DNA from: Vulcanisaeta sp. MG_3
Lineage (GTDB): Archaea > Thermoproteota > Thermoprotei > Thermoproteales > Thermocladiaceae
Assembly (NCBI GenBank): GCA_001516765.1
Contig: LOCH01000002.1
Location: forward strand, 1 to 15,221
Direction: 5' to 3'
Length of the DNA: 15,221 nucleotides
Notes under the pieces: generated by a model
Seen by the model: only the letters and a program-made list of their open reading frames with translations
Told to the model about the DNA's origin: nothing
The model's database searches: none
In this document: positions 1-7,079 of the stretch, one piece after another
How positions within the stretch are numbered: position 1 is the first letter of the stretch
Layout: every line of letters starts with the position of its first letter
Translations under genes and position numbers: made by a program

Positions 1-1
1 G

Positions 2-109
2 AGACAGGCGCTTGAGGCCGACAAGATCTGGTTTGGACCATTCGAAAAACCAACCTGGAATGAAGTATTCTCTGAATTAAATAAACAGTGTGCAGTCACT
101 CGGTGCTAA
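2..109 (+). CDS. aroE: C-terminal end of probable shikimate dehydrogenase (partial)
   Basis: The reading frame is open from the window edge to a TAA at 107-109 and gives 35 residues with good protein character. The stretch RQALEADKIWFGPFEKP resembles the C-terminal helix of shikimate dehydrogenases, where a pattern Q-A-x(4-5)-I-W-x-G-x-x-P follows the NADP domain and the Gln contacts shikimate. AroE reduces 3-dehydroshikimate to shikimate, the step between the aroD and shikimate kinase products encoded next door, which supports the reading. The gene converges on aroD and the two coding ends overlap by 14 bases. The call rests on a short tail and context only; another enzyme with a similar C-terminal helix is possible. 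Confidence 0.5.
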   Translation, partial: RQALEADKIWFGPFEKPTWNEVFSELNKQCAVTRC

Positions 110-788
110 ACATGGATAGGGACCTTCTAAGTAGTTTGATCTTACTACACATCCCTATATTGAGCTGCCCAGGCCCTGTCTTTCCCTTTACTGAGCAATA
201 CGTGAGTGACGAACCCATGATAATGGAGGTTGCCCTGTATATCGGGTTTCTTGGTATAACAGCCATATGAATACCAACCTTACCCATTAGGTTCAATAGA
301 TCCATAATCTCGTCATCGTTTACTGTAAATATCTTATAAACAAGCGCCCCATGCCTCTTAGCCAACTCTATGTCGTTTAATGCCAATTCGTAGGAGTTAA
401 CGCCCTTATTAAACACGTGCCTGGAGACTATGGATCCTTCTGCCAAGCTGCCGTAGGTGTTCGGGTCCTTAGCCAATAAGGAAGCCTCTATGTCTATCAG
501 GGCGCCTACGTCTTTACTTAATTCGAGAATCTTATACTTAATGTCCGGATCAACTGGGCGGTTACCACCCTCATCACGTTCCCTAATGGTTATTATGGTT
601 GGGTAGTGTGATACATAGTCTTCAATGAATCTCCTAAGTGTAGGGCTTAATTCCATGTTGTCTAGATAATCAAGCCTTAGCTCCACAGCCTCGCAGGATG
701 CTGGCAGGTACTGAAATGTTAATCGCCTAATCGGTATTGCGCATACGAGCACGGGCTTATTCAAGAGTAGTTTGCTCCATGCGCTCAT
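96..788 (-). CDS. aroD: 3-dehydroquinate dehydratase, type I
   Basis: A 230-residue protein, the usual length for archaeal type I dehydroquinases. It dehydrates 3-dehydroquinate to 3-dehydroshikimate through a Schiff base in the cytoplasm. Visible family marks are ELRLDYLD near residues 36-43 (substrate Glu/Arg pair E36 and R38), TIRERDEGG at 67-75, SRHVF with the expected catalytic His at 124, VYKIF with the expected Schiff-base Lys at 152, and the C-terminal GPGQ loop. The ATG at 788 lies about 26 nt downstream of a TATA-like box and has no Shine-Dalgarno site, as expected for a leaderless transcript. The gene is divergent from shikimate kinase (62 bp gap) and convergent with the partial aroE-like gene. 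No key residue is missing. Confidence 0.95.
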   Translation of the reverse strand: MSAWSKLLLNKPVLVCAIPIRRLTFQYLPASCEAVELRLDYLDNMELSPTLRRFIEDYVSHYPTIITIRERDEGGNRPVDPDIKYKILELSKDVGALIDIEASLLAKDPNTYGSLAEGSIVSRHVFNKGVNSYELALNDIELAKRHGALVYKIFTVNDDEIMDLLNLMGKVGIHMAVIPRNPIYRATSIIMGSSLTYCSVKGKTGPGQLNIGMCSKIKLLRRSLSMFSTE

Positions 789-810
789 TACTAGTTACTA
801 ATAATTAGAA

Positions 811-818
811 CTTAAAAG
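811..818 (-). promoter_or_regulatory. TATA-like box for aroD
   Basis: On the minus strand the sequence reads CTTTTAAG, centred about 26 nt upstream of the aroD ATG, the spacing expected for a leaderless crenarchaeal transcript. On the plus strand the same bases read CTTAAAAG, 36 nt before the shikimate kinase start, so one element might serve both directions. A 7-bp inverted repeat (ACTAATA at 797-803, TATTAGT at 819-825) encloses it. Confidence 0.5.
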
Positions 819-850
819 TATTAGTTTCAAGTACCTATATTAAATAGAGC

Positions 851-1672
851 ATGGCCATGGATAATGTGGAGTACATAACATATGGTGGTGTGAGTATTGT
901 TAACGCCATACCCGCGTGGTTAGGTGGAGCTGCTGCCGTAAATTTACCAGTGAGGGTTAGGGTTGCCAAGGGGTTTTGTGAACATGATGAGTTCCTCACA
1001 TTCATAATCAATTATTTAAGGGATAAAATTGGCATTGATACCGACATTTGCATTCAAGTGGACAGCCAGGTGCCAAGAGCTAGTGGGTTGAAGAGTAATA
1101 GCGCCGTTGCTGTTGGTGTTGTCCATGCAATTATGAGGCTCTTGGGTAAGGACATAAACCCGGTCGACAGTGCCAGGTTGGCTGCTGCGATCACCAAGGC
1201 CCATGGCTCATCAATAACAGGGGCCTTTGATGATGCTTCGGCAGCGATATTAGGTGGGGTTGTTTTGACGGATAATAGAACAATGAACATAATCAAGCAT
1301 TTACAAGTTGGTGATTTCACCGTAGTAATAACGGGCTACAGGGAGAGTAAGAGGTTGTCAAGCATTGATAGATTAAGGGCTTTATCGGGCATTTACACAT
1401 CGTTATTCAGCATAGCCCAAAGTGGCGATATATGGAGGGCAGCTACAGTAAATGGTATATTGGTTGCGGAATCCCTTGGTTATCATAAGGCCCTCGAGAC
1501 CATAGGTGCCGCCCTTAGGCTTGGTGCGTTGGCCTCGGGTGTTAGCGGTAATGGGCCATCCGTGTATGCCGTGTTTAAACCTGGTGAGGAGGGGCCATTT
1601 ATAGATTATATAATTAATTCCTGGGGTTATTACTTAATAACAGTTTTCGTTGAACCGATTTATTCAATCTAG
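851..1672 (+). CDS. aroK: Shikimate kinase, archaeal GHMP-kinase type
   Basis: A 273-residue protein of the GHMP kinase superfamily, unrelated to the P-loop shikimate kinases of bacteria. It phosphorylates shikimate to shikimate 3-phosphate with ATP, feeding EPSP synthase. The phosphate-binding motif PRASGLKSNSA is at residues 75-85, the archaeal shikimate kinase motif GAFDDASAAILGG at 124-136, and the C-terminal glycine-rich motif ASGVSGNGPSVYAVF near 228-242. The start could be the ATG at 851 or the one at 857; no Shine-Dalgarno site precedes either. It is divergent from aroD and followed after 106 bp by transketolase. Homoserine kinase is the main alternative within the superfamily, but motifs and aro context favour shikimate kinase. 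Confidence 0.92.
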   Translation: MAMDNVEYITYGGVSIVNAIPAWLGGAAAVNLPVRVRVAKGFCEHDEFLTFIINYLRDKIGIDTDICIQVDSQVPRASGLKSNSAVAVGVVHAIMRLLGKDINPVDSARLAAAITKAHGSSITGAFDDASAAILGGVVLTDNRTMNIIKHLQVGDFTVVITGYRESKRLSSIDRLRALSGIYTSLFSIAQSGDIWRAATVNGILVAESLGYHKALETIGAALRLGALASGVSGNGPSVYAVFKPGEEGPFIDYIINSWGYYLITVFVEPIYSI

Positions 1673-1725
1673 GCGTTTCCCCATGGTTTTTATGTAAACT
1701 ATAGAAAATATAGGTGAGGATAATC

Positions 1726-1737
1726 CTTAAATATTTA
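1726..1737 (+). promoter_or_regulatory. TATA-like promoter element for transketolase
   Basis: CTTAAATATTTA lies in the 106-bp gap after shikimate kinase. Start of transcription would be expected near 1755-1758, giving an mRNA leader of about 20 nt before the ATG at 1779. No Shine-Dalgarno site is seen in that leader. The next ATG after the predicted start site (1759) opens an 8-codon ORF that overlaps the transketolase start out of frame. Confidence 0.45.
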
Positions 1738-1778
1738 CTATGTTTGTGGTTTAGTCGTATGGAATATCGAAACTTCCA

Positions 1779-3491
1779 ATGGTGATTGGGAAGCTGAGCG
1801 ATATCCCGAACTTCGATAGGCTTGTGGAGGTTAGGGATAAGGCGAGGGAGGTTTTGCTAAGGCTTGATAGGGAGTTTCCATACGTACACCTTGGATCATC
1901 GCTTGCGGCGCTTGATATAGTGAACTTGGTGATTAGGGTAATGAGGAGGGGTGGTGAGTGTGGGGATAGGTTCATCCTGAGCATTGGTCATGTGGCACCG
2001 GCTTTATACTCAATATTGGTTGTTGAGGGGTTAATACCTGTTGAAAGACTTATGGAGATTAACCAAACACACTCGGTCATATCAACCCATGCAGACAACA
2101 TGGATTTACCGTACATAGACGCCACCACTGGCTCGCTAGGTCAAGGCTTAAGCATGGGTGTTGGTTTAGCATTGGCTAATAGGGTTAGGGGTTGTGGTGA
2201 TAGTGTCGTCTATGTGCTGCTAGGTGATGGTGAGCTTAATGAGGGCCAATCCTGGGAGGCCGCTATGACGGCTGTTAAATACGGCGTCGATAACCTAATA
2301 GCCATAATCAGTTTGAACGGTTACCAACTCGATGGATCAACATCGACAATAAAGCCCGTAAACTATGCGAGGATCTTTGAGGCGATCGGTTGGAATGTGC
2401 TTTATGGCAATGGTCATGATTATGAGGAAATGTTTAGGTTGTTGATGAAGACCAGGGAGTTTAGGAACAAGCCCACAGCCATATTCCTAAGCACGGTTAG
2501 GGGTAAGGGCGTGAGGGGTCTCGAAAATACCCACAAACAAACGCTCAATCCACCACCCAGGCCCCAGTTCTCCATGAGGGAAGCCCTAGGCGTAACACTC
2601 GCAAGGCTTGGTGAGGATAACGATAGACTCGTTGTTATTACGGCTGACGTTGGCGAGTCAACGAGGGCTAGGTATTTTGGTGAGAGATTCCCTGGTAGGT
2701 ATTTCAACGTGGGCATTTCCGAGCAGGACCTAATCGGCGTTGCGGTGGGATTCGCGCTTGGTGGTTATGTACCGGTGGTGGTAGCATACGCAATGTTTAT
2801 GATGAGGGGTTGGGAACAGGTTAGGAATTCCCTGGGTAGGATGAACCTGAATGTAAAGCTGATGGCGACTCACGCGGGCTTGAGCGATTTCGCCGATGGA
2901 CCAAGCCACCAGGCCCTTGAGGACATAGCCCTAATGAGGAGCTTGGATAACATGGTCGTCATAGCGCCAGCTGATGCTTGGGATGTGGAGAGGGTGTTGC
3001 CAAGGGTTATTGAGCATAGAGGCCCTGTCTACGTTAGGATTGGGCGCGACTACTCACCACCGATAACGATGGACTTGGATTATGAGTTCAGGATTGGTGA
3101 ATTATATAGTATTGTTGATGGCGATGATGTGGCGATAATGGGTTACGGCCCAGTCCTATACAATGCCGTGCAGGCCGCGTTAAACCTAAGGAAGATGGGT
3201 GTGAGCGCTGGGGTTTATAATGTACCGACAATAAAGCCCCTAAATGAGGATCTCATCAGGAGGATTGCCCGTAGGGTTGGTAGGATAATCGTGGTTGAGG
3301 AGCACTCACCGAGGGGTGGGCTTGGCTCAGCAATAGCGGAGTTGGTGAGTGGTATGGCTAGGGTTAGGATTTTTGGTGTTAATGGTTATGGGCATTGGGG
3401 TAGATCTGAGGAGGAGTTACTGAGATTCTATGGGCTTGATGAGGAGTCGATAATGGACTCGGTGCTTAAGTTATTGAATGCACCATCTTAA
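1779..3491 (+). CDS. tkt: Transketolase, single chain
   Basis: A 570-residue thiamine-diphosphate enzyme with both transketolase halves in one chain, shorter than the roughly 650-residue bacterial and yeast enzymes. It moves two-carbon ketol units between sugar phosphates and so can supply erythrose 4-phosphate for the aromatic pathway. The N-terminal half has GHVAPALYSIL (70-80), the TTGSLGQGLS loop (116-125), and the cofactor motif GDGELNEGQ at 149-157 with the downstream Asn180. The pyrimidine-binding half begins near 265 and has GISEQDLIGVAVG with the conserved Glu315, then GPSHQALEDIALMR. A C-terminal domain follows from about 430. Many archaea split the enzyme into two genes; here it is fused. 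It sits between shikimate kinase and aroA, so an aromatic-pathway role is inferred. A DXS identity is unlikely on motifs. Confidence 0.9.
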   Translation: MVIGKLSDIPNFDRLVEVRDKAREVLLRLDREFPYVHLGSSLAALDIVNLVIRVMRRGGECGDRFILSIGHVAPALYSILVVEGLIPVERLMEINQTHSVISTHADNMDLPYIDATTGSLGQGLSMGVGLALANRVRGCGDSVVYVLLGDGELNEGQSWEAAMTAVKYGVDNLIAIISLNGYQLDGSTSTIKPVNYARIFEAIGWNVLYGNGHDYEEMFRLLMKTREFRNKPTAIFLSTVRGKGVRGLENTHKQTLNPPPRPQFSMREALGVTLARLGEDNDRLVVITADVGESTRARYFGERFPGRYFNVGISEQDLIGVAVGFALGGYVPVVVAYAMFMMRGWEQVRNSLGRMNLNVKLMATHAGLSDFADGPSHQALEDIALMRSLDNMVVIAPADAWDVERVLPRVIEHRGPVYVRIGRDYSPPITMDLDYEFRIGELYSIVDGDDVAIMGYGPVLYNAVQAALNLRKMGVSAGVYNVPTIKPLNEDLIRRIARRVGRIIVVEEHSPRGGLGSAIAELVSGMARVRIFGVNGYGHWGRSEEELLRFYGLDEESIMDSVLKLLNAPS

Positions 3492-3505
3492 AGCTTATTA
3501 TTCAT

Positions 3506-3517
3506 TAACCTAGGTTA
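3506..3517 (+). promoter_or_regulatory. 12-bp perfect palindrome before aroA
   Basis: TAACCTAGGTTA is a perfect palindrome ending 7 nt before the aroA ATG, in the 33-bp gap after transketolase. A TATA-like TTAAAG at 3488-3493 would place the transcription start close to or inside it, so it could be an operator for a separate aroA promoter. Its right half (AGGTTAT) is also a poor Shine-Dalgarno match. A function is inferred from position only. Confidence 0.35.
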
Positions 3518-3524
3518 TTTCATA

Positions 3525-4814
3525 ATGGGTAAGTTAATCATTAATGGATTTAACCCCAGGGAGGGCATTGTCGAAGCACCACCGAGTAAGGCCTTTACCC
3601 TGAGGTACCTGCTGGCCTCGGCATTATCAAGGACCTGGGTCACACTTGGTGGGTTGAATTGGGGTGATGATACTTGGTCGATGCTGAGGGGAGTTAAGCC
3701 CATAGCGGAGATCGAGATTAGGGGCGGACAGGTCAGGGCTAGGCGTGGGGTTGATCCAGGGAGGTTTAGGGTTATTGATGTTGGTGAGAGCGGTTTTACG
3801 TTCAGAACCCTAACTGGGGTGTACTCAGGTATTGAGGGCACCACACTGCTCATACCCAGGGGTTCACTGGTGGGTAGGCCAATGGACGAGTTGATAAATG
3901 CCCTGAGGAGCATAAATGCCAAGATCGATAGGTCTGGAGGCATTGTTAGGATTGTTGGTGGTAGGTTGGTTGGTGGTTACGTGTCAATAAGTGGTTCAAT
4001 CAGTTCGCAATACATATCATCGCTACTATACCTAGCACCATTGACTGAGGGAGGCATTGAGGTTAGCATAAAACCGCCCATCAAATCCAGGCCGTACATA
4101 GACGCAACCCTGACAGTACTTAGGGAGTTTGGCATAAAGGTTGAGGTTGAGGATAACTCAATATACGTCAGTGGTTCTCAGGATTATAGGGCTATTAATG
4201 AGGAGGTTACGGTACCTGGCGATTACGCCCTATCAGCCTTTTACATAGTCCTCGCAACCTTGGCAGGTATTGACTTAAAAATAATGGGTCTGTACAGGGA
4301 CAGGGCTGTGGAGGGTGAGTATGCGTTCATAGGCCATGCCAGGAACATGGGCGTTGAGGTTGAGGAACATGGGGACTCCCTATTGGTTAGGGGTTCGGCA
4401 GTTAAGGAGCTAAGACCCATAACGGTTGATCTTGGGGATTCGCCCGACATAGCAATGCCGTTGGCCCTATTAATGGCTAGGGCGAGGGGCAGGTCTAGGA
4501 TGACTGGTGTGGGGCATTTGGCGTATAAGGAGAGCAATAGGTTGAGGACTATGGCTGAGGTACTGAGGTGCTTGGGTGCTTCGGCGAGTATCAATGAGGG
4601 TGAGGGTGTTATGGAGATCGATGGCGTCAACGAGTTCGTTGGTGGTTGTGAGGTTAATACGCAGGGTGATCACAGGATCATAGCCATGAGCGTAATTGGT
4701 GGTTTGTTGGCTAGAAAGCCCGTGGTGGTTATGGATTGGGAGGGCGTGAGCAAGTCCTGGCCAACCTTTACGTGGGATTTGGAGAAGCTTGGTGCTAACT
4801 TTAAGTATTACTAA
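3525..4814 (+). CDS. aroA: 3-phosphoshikimate 1-carboxyvinyltransferase (EPSP synthase)
   Basis: A 429-residue enzyme, normal for the family. It joins phosphoenolpyruvate to shikimate 3-phosphate to give EPSP, the precursor of chorismate. Conserved elements are PPSKAFTLR (Lys22, Arg27), GESGFTFRTL (87-96), ISSQYISSLL with Ser160-Ser161-Gln162, DSPDIA with Asp308, YKESNRL with Lys335, Glu336 and Arg339, GDHRIIAM with Arg384, and GVSKSWP with Lys410. Two positions differ from the E. coli pattern: Ala23 replaces the phosphate-binding Ser23, and Phe91 sits where Thr97 is usual. The gene lies 33 bp after transketolase and ends against mqnC; its last 12 bases form one arm of a perfect inverted repeat. 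Identity is secure; catalytic efficiency is not inferable. Confidence 0.95.
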   Translation: MGKLIINGFNPREGIVEAPPSKAFTLRYLLASALSRTWVTLGGLNWGDDTWSMLRGVKPIAEIEIRGGQVRARRGVDPGRFRVIDVGESGFTFRTLTGVYSGIEGTTLLIPRGSLVGRPMDELINALRSINAKIDRSGGIVRIVGGRLVGGYVSISGSISSQYISSLLYLAPLTEGGIEVSIKPPIKSRPYIDATLTVLREFGIKVEVEDNSIYVSGSQDYRAINEEVTVPGDYALSAFYIVLATLAGIDLKIMGLYRDRAVEGEYAFIGHARNMGVEVEEHGDSLLVRGSAVKELRPITVDLGDSPDIAMPLALLMARARGRSRMTGVGHLAYKESNRLRTMAEVLRCLGASASINEGEGVMEIDGVNEFVGGCEVNTQGDHRIIAMSVIGGLLARKPVVVMDWEGVSKSWPTFTWDLEKLGANFKYY

Positions 4815-4834
4815 ACGCCACCTTAGTAATACTT
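4803..4834. terminator. Perfect 12-bp inverted repeat at convergent aroA/mqnC ends
   Basis: AAGTATTACTAA (4803-4814) and its exact reverse complement (4823-4834) are separated by 8 bases. Each arm ends in a stop codon, so both aroA and mqnC finish Lys-Tyr-Tyr-stop. A stem-loop would form in RNA from either strand, which suggests a bidirectional transcript end or 3'-end protection. Neither arm is followed by a long T-run, so classical termination is not shown. Confidence 0.6.
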
Positions 4835-5896
4835 GGTTACCCTATACCAATTATCCCTCTCAGCCGGTCTCAAACCAAGCCCCCTAATTAGATTAACCAC
4901 ATCGTCCTTAGTTAGTACGGGCATACTAAGCCCCGTAGCTGGTATAACCCTCTCCTCATAAAGCGTACCTCCGAAGTCGTTAGCACCGAACCTAAGCGCC
5001 AACCTAGCTGCGTCAAGGCCGTTCGAGAGCCAGCTTGATTGTATGTGGGGCAACTCATTCCTAAACACCAACCTAGCCACTGAAACAACCCTTAGGAGTG
5101 TTGCCGATGTCTTTGGGTACGGAATAACCCGCGTCAACTCACTATTTCCTGGTTCAAAATTCCAGGCTGTGAATGAGAGGAAGCCACGTGTCCTCCTCTG
5201 CAGCTGGAGTATGTTGTACAGGTGTTCAGCCCAATCCCTCCTGGTTTCCAGGTGCCCATACATCATTGTGGCGTTGCTCATTATGCCCATCCTATGCGCC
5301 GTCTCCATAATAAGCAGCCAATCACCAGCGCTTATCTTGTGCGGCGCAATCTCCCTCCTAACCCTATCAACGAGTATCTCACCGCCACCACCAGCCAGGG
5401 TATCCATGCCAGCCAGCCTCAACCTATCGAGAACCTCGGCATAGCTCATCCTATGCTTCCTAGCCAGGTAATCAACCTCGATTGGGCTGAGACCGTGTAT
5501 AGCCACGTGCGGTAGCCTAGCCTTTATTGCCTTGAACAAGCTCTCGTAATACTCAATACCTAGCTCGGGGTTTATACCACCCTGGACAAGGACCTGCCTA
5601 ATCCCGAAGGTCTTATCCACATACTCAACCCTCCTAACAGCCTCCTCAACACTCAACGTATACGCCTCCGGATGCCCTGGGAGTCTATAGAACGCACAGA
5701 ACCTGCAGGCTATCACGCACACGTTGGTGTAATTAAGTATCATGTTTGGGATAAAGGTCACCACATCGCCGAAGTACTTCCGTGTTAGGGACTCAGCGGC
5801 CATGCCCAAATCCCACAGGTCAACGTCAAATAACGCCTCAATATCGGTAATACCCAACTTATCGCCATACAAAGCCTTCTCTAGGGGATTACTCAC
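4823..5896 (-). CDS. mqnC: Cyclic dehypoxanthinyl futalosine synthase (radical SAM)
   Basis: A radical SAM enzyme of the MqnC/MqnE/CofGH group. MqnC cyclises dehypoxanthinyl futalosine in the futalosine route to menaquinone. The iron-sulfur motif CVIACRFC lies in NYTNVCVIACRFCAFYR, followed by the MqnC-like GHPEAYTLS, LVQGGINPEL, AGGGGEILVDRVR, NATMMYGH and FTAWNFEPGN. The frame stays open to a GTG at 5944 (373 residues). I prefer the GTG at 5896 (357 residues) because family proteins begin near the PLEKAL segment and an AT-rich TATA-like box (5919-5930) sits about 27 nt upstream. The gene is divergent from the mqnEAD operon and convergent with aroA. Being the MqnC paralogue rather than MqnE follows from these motifs; confidence on the exact start is moderate. 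Confidence 0.85.
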   Translation of the reverse strand: MSNPLEKALYGDKLGITDIEALFDVDLWDLGMAAESLTRKYFGDVVTFIPNMILNYTNVCVIACRFCAFYRLPGHPEAYTLSVEEAVRRVEYVDKTFGIRQVLVQGGINPELGIEYYESLFKAIKARLPHVAIHGLSPIEVDYLARKHRMSYAEVLDRLRLAGMDTLAGGGGEILVDRVRREIAPHKISAGDWLLIMETAHRMGIMSNATMMYGHLETRRDWAEHLYNILQLQRRTRGFLSFTAWNFEPGNSELTRVIPYPKTSATLLRVVSVARLVFRNELPHIQSSWLSNGLDAARLALRFGANDFGGTLYEERVIPATGLSMPVLTKDDVVNLIRGLGLRPAERDNWYRVTKYY

Positions 5897-5918
5897 ATAA
5901 CCGTGCCTATGCACCCCC

Positions 5919-5930
5919 TTATTTATATTA
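5919..5930 (-). promoter_or_regulatory. TATA-like box for mqnC
   Basis: On the minus strand this reads TAATATAAATAA, centred about 28 nt upstream of the GTG at 5896. This spacing fits a leaderless mRNA beginning at that GTG and argues against translation from the earlier GTG at 5944, which would put the box inside the coding region. Confidence 0.45.
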
Positions 5931-5961
5931 ACGCGTATTTCCACCTAACGTGGGGCAATAA

Positions 5962-5970
5962 CTTATAAAG
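5962..5970 (+). promoter_or_regulatory. TATA box for the mqnE-mqnA-mqnD operon
   Basis: CTTATAAAG is centred 25 nt before the mqnE GTG, so transcription should start at or next to the start codon (leaderless). The near-palindromic box might also work towards mqnC, but it is only 22 nt from the 5944 GTG. Confidence 0.6.
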
Positions 5971-5979
5971 TAATGTGAG

Positions 5980-5993
5980 CACCTCATGAGGTG
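5980..5993. promoter_or_regulatory. 14-bp perfect palindrome over the mqnE start
   Basis: CACCTCATGAGGTG is a perfect palindrome whose last three bases are the GTG start codon of mqnE. It begins 10 bp downstream of the TATA box and covers the predicted transcription start. Archaeal repressors commonly bind there to block RNA polymerase, so an operator is a reasonable inference. Its right half, GAGGTG, also looks like a Shine-Dalgarno site, but it overlaps the start codon and cannot act as one for mqnE. Confidence 0.5.
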
Positions 5994-7079
5994 TGCGATG
6001 TCGATTATGTACGGAGCATCGTGAATAATGGATTATCTAAAAGCGATGCCGTTAGGTTATTCGTTGAGTGTGATTTCAGGGTATTAGCTAAGGTGGCTAA
6101 TGAAATTACCGAGAAAGTAACGGGAAACTCCGTGACCTTCGTAAACAATGTCGTGATCAACTACAGCAACATCTGCGTGGCACAATGCCCCATATGCGCA
6201 TTCTATAGACCACCAAAACACCCAGAGGCCTACGTCAGGTCGCCGCAGGAGATAATAAACGCCGTTAGGGAGGCCAGGGCTAGGTATGGTGTTGATGAAC
6301 TCCACATAAACGGTGGTTTCAACCCAGACCTAACCATCGAGTACTTCGAGGAGGTGTTCAGCGGTGTTAAGAGGGCTGTGCCTGAGATAATAATCAAGGG
6401 ACCCACGGCGGCTGAGGTCGACTTCTACGCCAGGGTTTGGAGAATGAGCAGTAGGGAGGTTCTCGAGAGACTTAAGGTTGCTGGGTTGGATGTATTGTCT
6501 GGTGGGGGAGCGGAGATATTGAGTGAGGATGTTAGGAAAATCATAACACCGTATAAGTTCGATGCAAATACCTGGTTAAGAATACAGAAGGAAGCCCATG
6601 AGGTTGGTCTCCACACAAACGCAACAATGCTTTATGGGCACATTGAGCAGCCGCACCACATTGTTGAGCACGTGATGGCTATCAAGAGGCTACAGGAGGA
6701 GACTGGTGGTGTGTTGATGTTTATACCAATAAAGTTCGTACCATGGAACACCAGGTTGCTTAAGGACGGTATTGTTAAGGGACCGGCACCGCCTGAGTAT
6801 GATATTAAGGTCATCGCAATATCGAGGCTAATACTTGGCAGTACTATAGGGAGGATTGGGGCTTATTGGGCATCCACGGGTAAGAGGCTGGCGTCAACAC
6901 TGCTGTTGTCTGGCGCTAACGACCTGGTTGGCACCATGATCAATGAGCAGGTCATGAAACAAGCGGGCCTTCGTGAATATACAACAATTGAGGAGTTGGC
7001 TAGTATAGCTAGGGAGGTTGGTAGGAGGCCGTATCTCAGGGATACCTTGCATAGGAAGTTGATTGAGGTGAAGCCATGA
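5991..7079 (+). CDS. mqnE: Aminofutalosine synthase (radical SAM)
   Basis: A 362-residue radical SAM enzyme. MqnE joins S-adenosylmethionine-derived adenosyl to 3-[(1-carboxyvinyl)oxy]benzoate, the MqnA product, giving aminofutalosine on the way to menaquinone. The cluster motif CVAQCPIC (Cys62, Cys66, Cys69) sits in NYSNICVAQCPICAFYRPP. MqnE-like elements follow: ELHINGGFNPDL, LSGGGAEIL, HTNATMLYGHIE, and SGANDLVGTMINEQVMKQAG near the C-terminus. A GTG start is chosen: the only in-frame upstream stretch ends at a stop at 5976, a TATA box lies 25 nt upstream, and the N-terminal NNGLSKSDAVRLF segment matches the family beginning. The stop overlaps the mqnA ATG by 4 bases. It is the first gene of mqnEAD. 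Confidence 0.9.
   Translation: MCDVDYVRSIVNNGLSKSDAVRLFVECDFRVLAKVANEITEKVTGNSVTFVNNVVINYSNICVAQCPICAFYRPPKHPEAYVRSPQEIINAVREARARYGVDELHINGGFNPDLTIEYFEEVFSGVKRAVPEIIIKGPTAAEVDFYARVWRMSSREVLERLKVAGLDVLSGGGAEILSEDVRKIITPYKFDANTWLRIQKEAHEVGLHTNATMLYGHIEQPHHIVEHVMAIKRLQEETGGVLMFIPIKFVPWNTRLLKDGIVKGPAPPEYDIKVIAISRLILGSTIGRIGAYWASTGKRLASTLLLSGANDLVGTMINEQVMKQAGLREYTTIEELASIAREVGRRPYLRDTLHRKLIEVKP

Noticed and set aside
50..58. CCAACCTGG near the left edge as another copy of the trpA arm
   Set aside because: It lies inside the aroE-like coding frame (Pro-Thr-Trp) and has no partner arm.
88..270. 60-codon plus-strand frame opposite aroD
   Set aside because: It overlaps aroD in antisense over coding sequence with conserved motifs and shows no family features.
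3515..3943. 142-codon open frame opposite aroA
   Set aside because: It lies wholly within a confident gene, has no promoter or ribosome site, and reads as a low-complexity shadow rich in Ser, Pro and Leu.
5043..5444. 133-codon plus-strand frame opposite mqnC
   Set aside because: Mirror of a radical SAM gene whose motifs are conserved; composition is that of a shadow frame.
5986..6024. 12-codon ORF from ATG 5986 as the true start of mqnE
   Set aside because: It is in another frame from mqnE and stops after 12 codons; the GTG at 5991 is in frame and has a TATA box at leaderless spacing.
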